A stretch of DNA of 32,481 nt from assembly GCA_019359765.1 (NCBI GenBank), contig JAHHGU010000058.1, forward strand, positions 1-32,481, given 5' to 3'. The notes under the pieces were generated by a model, which was not told the DNA's origin, ran no database searches, and saw nothing but the letters and a program-made list of their open reading frames with translations. The position numbers and the translations under genes were made by a program. The DNA is from Aphanothece sp. CMT-3BRIN-NPC111 (lineage in GTDB: Bacteria; Cyanobacteriota; Cyanobacteriia; Cyanobacteriales; JAHHGU01). This document shows positions 30,455 through 32,481 of the stretch, piece by piece (position 1 is the stretch's first letter; each line of letters begins with the position of its first letter).

Positions 30455-31738
30455 GTGCTAGACCTTAAGCAGATACGGGAAAGTCCACAAGCTGTCCAAG
30501 AGCGACTTAATCGGCGGGGTGTTGGTCAATATGACCTACAGCCGATTTTAGACTTAGACCAAAGTCAACGGGAACTGGAAGGGAAGCGATCGCACCTGCA
30601 AGCCCGAAGTAACGAAATTGGCAAGTTAGTCGGTCAAAAAATTAAATCTGGTAGCAGTCCTGACGCCCCAGAACTTCAAGCCTTAAAAGATGAGGGCAAC
30701 CAAATTAAAGCCCAACTCGGCGAACTGGAGCCACAGGAAAAACACCTGAAAGCTCAAATAGAAGCACTCTTGTTATCACTTCCTAACCTTCCCAGTGACT
30801 CGACCCCCATTGGTAAAAGCGAAGAGGAGAATGTCGAAATTCGCCGCTGGGGTGATGAGTACATCCCCCAAAATACAGATATTATTCCCCATTGGGAAAT
30901 TGGTGAAAAGCTGGGCATTCTCAATTTTGAGCGCTCGGTTAAAGTAGCAACGAGTCGGTTTGTCACCCTCATTGGTGCTGGTGCTGCCCTGGAACGGGCG
31001 TTAATTAACTTCATGCTCAACCAGCAAATTCAAGCTGGGTATGTTGAGGTTATTCCCCCATTTTTAATCAACAGCCAATCCCTCACCGCCACCAGCCAAC
31101 TACCCAAGTTTGCTGATGAAAGCTTCAAGTGCGCTCAAGATGACCTCTGGCTGATTCCCACCGCTGAAGTGCCAGTAACAAATCTTTACCGAGATGAAAT
31201 TCTCTCAGCAGAACAGCTACCTATCTATCACTGTGCCTATACCCCTTGCTTTCGCCGGGAAGCTGGTAGCTACGGGCGAGACACGCGGGGGTTAATTAGA
31301 CTGCACCAGTTTAATAAAGTTGAGTTGGTCAAATTTGTCCATCCCAGCACCTCCCAGCAGGAGCATGAATCCCTGGTCCAGAATGCCGAGGCGATTTTAC
31401 AAGCCTTGAAGTTACCTTACCGAGTGATAGAACTTTGCACTGGCGACTTGGGCTTCGGGGCGGCAAAGTGCTACGACATAGAAGTGTGGCTGCCTTCTGC
31501 CGACAACTACCGCGAGATTTCTAGCTGCTCGAATTTTTATGATTTTCAGGCGCGGCGTGGCAACATTCGCTTTAAGGAAACTGGCAAAAAGGGCACCCAA
31601 TTTATTCACACACTAAACGGGTCGGGTTTGGCTATAGGGCGTACTATGGCTGCAATTCTGGAGAATTATCAACAACCAGACGGGACAGTTAAGATACCCG
31701 ACGCCTTGCAACCTTACCTAGGACGCGAACTGCTATAG
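30455..31738 (+). CDS. serS: Seryl-tRNA synthetase
   Basis: The class II synthetase charges tRNA-Ser (and tRNA-Sec where present) with serine. The 427-residue protein has the N-terminal long coiled-coil arm (about 28-105) that grips the tRNA variable arm. The catalytic domain has motif 2 FRREAGSYGRDTRGLIRLHQFNKVE and motif 3 NGSGLAIGRTMAAILENYQ, plus the TAEVPVTNLYRDE and CTGDLGFGAAKCYDIEVW segments. All are as expected, with no insertion. The start is GTG at 30455, giving the standard MLDLKQIRESP N-terminus. rseP begins 673 nt downstream; the two genes are, as I recall, often neighbours in cyanobacteria. Confidence 0.96.
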   Translation: MLDLKQIRESPQAVQERLNRRGVGQYDLQPILDLDQSQRELEGKRSHLQARSNEIGKLVGQKIKSGSSPDAPELQALKDEGNQIKAQLGELEPQEKHLKAQIEALLLSLPNLPSDSTPIGKSEEENVEIRRWGDEYIPQNTDIIPHWEIGEKLGILNFERSVKVATSRFVTLIGAGAALERALINFMLNQQIQAGYVEVIPPFLINSQSLTATSQLPKFADESFKCAQDDLWLIPTAEVPVTNLYRDEILSAEQLPIYHCAYTPCFRREAGSYGRDTRGLIRLHQFNKVELVKFVHPSTSQQEHESLVQNAEAILQALKLPYRVIELCTGDLGFGAAKCYDIEVWLPSADNYREISSCSNFYDFQARRGNIRFKETGKKGTQFIHTLNGSGLAIGRTMAAILENYQQPDGTVKIPDALQPYLGRELL

Positions 31739-31805
31739 TAGGTTTCCACAGGATTTATATCAAGTCCGTTTAATTGCTTCGTTTATAGCCTGTCGTTTTT
31801 TGTCA

Positions 31806-31830
31806 GGCGAGGTCGCTCTAAAATCTAAAA
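31806..31830. repeat. GGCGAGGTC + TCTAAAA x2 cassette
   Basis: It is a second copy of the cassette at 5349-5380, with two instead of three heptamers and different spacer bases. Both copies stand a few dozen nt from a palindrome. Confidence 0.6.
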
Positions 31831-31839
31831 TTGTTTTAC

Positions 31840-31881
31840 CGCCTTTCATCCCTGCCGACAAGCGGACGGGGATGAAAAGCG
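31840..31881. terminator. Strong hairpin after serS
   Basis: CGC-C-TTTCATCCC (31840-31852) pairs with GGGATGAAA-A-GCG (31869-31881), 12 pairs with one mismatch, and CCG/CGG (31855-31857/31863-31865) forms an inner stem. No T-run follows on the plus strand, but the complementary strand has TTTTACC close by. It may be the serS transcript end, or a dispersed palindrome like those at IS200/IS605-type ends. Confidence 0.5.
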
Positions 31882-32284
31882 AACTTTAATAAACCAACAG
31901 CATTGTTTATAAGCGTGGAAAATGACGAAAAATTTTTATAACCCCTAGAATATTTCTTTTTTTTTTTTGATATACTAACCTTGATGAGGAAGATCTATTT
32001 TTTAATGAACAAGAAAATAAATATTTCCATTATTAAATTATAGCACAAGAAAACCAGCGCAGGTTTGTACGAGGAAACTCTAATCTCTATAGTTAATATA
32101 AATTTTGTAGCAGAGGCTAGAAGTCTGCGAAGCCTTAAAGAGTTTTGAGTTAATCGGCATGAATGACCCGGCAGGGATGGGAGACGGACGCTCCTAAGTT
32201 TCGTGCTACGCCTAAAAGACTCGTTACTTTTTTCTTCTGCATACCTCAAAGACAGGGCATTGAGATCAAATGCGGAGTTATAAA

Positions 32285-32305
32285 CTCAAAACTCAAAACT
32301 CAAAA
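32285..32305. repeat. Heptamer array CTCAAAA x3
   Basis: There are three perfect 7-nt units about 105 nt before rseP. The same unit type appears at the right edge of the desC hairpin near 6790. Confidence 0.85.
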
Positions 32306-32411
32306 CTGGAGCGAAGCGGTGACCAGGGTTGCTGTTGTAGCCTTTACTACGGATTGCTAAGCGACACCTTAGAATGAAGAAGTGTGTAGCGGAGTTGTAT
32401 TAAATATTTTT

Positions 32412-32481
32412 ATGCCAGTTTTTGCGGCGATCGCAGTTCTAGCCCTTTTGATTGTGGTACACGAGCTGGGGCACTTTATGG
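32412..32481 (+). CDS. rseP: RseP-type site-2 protease, N-terminal fragment
   Basis: The open frame from the ATG at 32412 to the window edge gives 23 residues: a hydrophobic helix (VFAAIAVLALLIVV) running into HELGHFM. HExxH at this distance from the N-terminus is the zinc-binding first helix of the M50/site-2 protease family, and the sequence matches cyanobacterial RseP homologues. These membrane proteases cut substrates inside the bilayer, for example anti-sigma factors. A GCGATCGC site lies within the codons. The PDZ and second catalytic motifs are outside the window. Confidence 0.85.
   Translation, partial: MPVFAAIAVLALLIVVHELGHFM

Larger units (their letters stand above)
31739..32411. 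other. Gap of 673 nt with a strong hairpin and two heptamer arrays
   Basis: No convincing gene is seen. In order it holds GCCTG/CAGGC (31788-31808), the GGCGAGGTC-TCTAAAA cassette (31806-31830), a strong hairpin (31840-31881), an AT-rich stretch with a run of 11 T (about 31958-31968), and a CTCAAAA array (32285-32305). A short open frame near 32160-32280 shows no recognisable product. The rseP promoter should lie in the last 100 nt. Confidence 0.6.

Noticed and set aside
32163..32360. Open frame upstream of rseP on the plus strand
   Set aside because: It runs through the CTCAAAA array, has no ribosome binding site and resembles no family.

Overview
The window is chromosomal DNA from a cyanobacterium, most likely a filamentous or large-genome one. 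It carries psbZ (photosystem II), a BciB-type divinyl chlorophyllide vinyl reductase, a DesC-type desaturase, a probable cytochrome b6f cofactor-assembly factor and several small cyanobacterial families (DUF3155, DUF3611). The palindrome GCGATCGC (HIP1) recurs throughout, and the gaps between genes are filled with heptanucleotide repeat arrays, both cyanobacterial hallmarks. No complete insertion sequence, prophage, CRISPR array or plasmid function was seen.

Layout. 1-90 is the N-terminus of a Ser/Thr protein kinase (minus strand). 212-3049 is a DHH-CBS-tRNA nucleotidyltransferase fusion (minus), divergent from psbZ-ribH. Next come tRNA-Gly(GCC), a zinc-ribbon membrane protein and a ProA-like dehydrogenase without the catalytic cysteine, which converges on desC. 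7702-13284 holds a PLP enzyme of the methionine gamma-lyase/Alr family and a 1409-residue hybrid histidine kinase. 13354-16155 (minus) holds three exported envelope proteins: a class A beta-lactamase-fold hydrolase and two SH3-type proteins. 16371-19572 holds bciB and, divergently, a Gly-rich/WD40/J-domain fusion. A decayed rubredoxin gene, a hemerythrin and an SDR oxidoreductase follow. 21791-25335 holds rsmB, a TerB-like gene and an SLH-domain protein, converging on a second histidine kinase. The right end holds DUF3155, a PadR regulator with a CCB1-like gene, a small membrane protein, DUF3611, serS and the start of rseP.

Functional links. Translation and tRNA maturation are represented by the CCA-type enzyme, tRNA-Gly without an encoded CCA end, RsmB and SerRS. 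Photosynthesis is represented by PsbZ, BciB and the CCB1-like protein. The envelope is represented by the SLH protein, the SH3 proteins, the serine hydrolase and RseP.

The most distinctive signal is the intrusion of short repeats into genes. Period-7 arrays of many different unit sequences occupy the intergenic gaps, and some form the stems of hairpins between convergent genes. Stop-free heptamers or palindromes also lie in frame inside at least five genes: the nucleotidyltransferase, ribH, both histidine kinases and rsmB. An identical 33-nt block (TCCCAAA x4) encodes the same linker, NPKSQIPNPKS, in a histidine kinase and in RsmB. In both kinases repeat-derived insertions sit in the same loop of the ATPase domain. 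Other points of note are a Tyr-to-His change in the SDR active site, a rubredoxin pseudogene, and a leader region whose two helices cannot form together.
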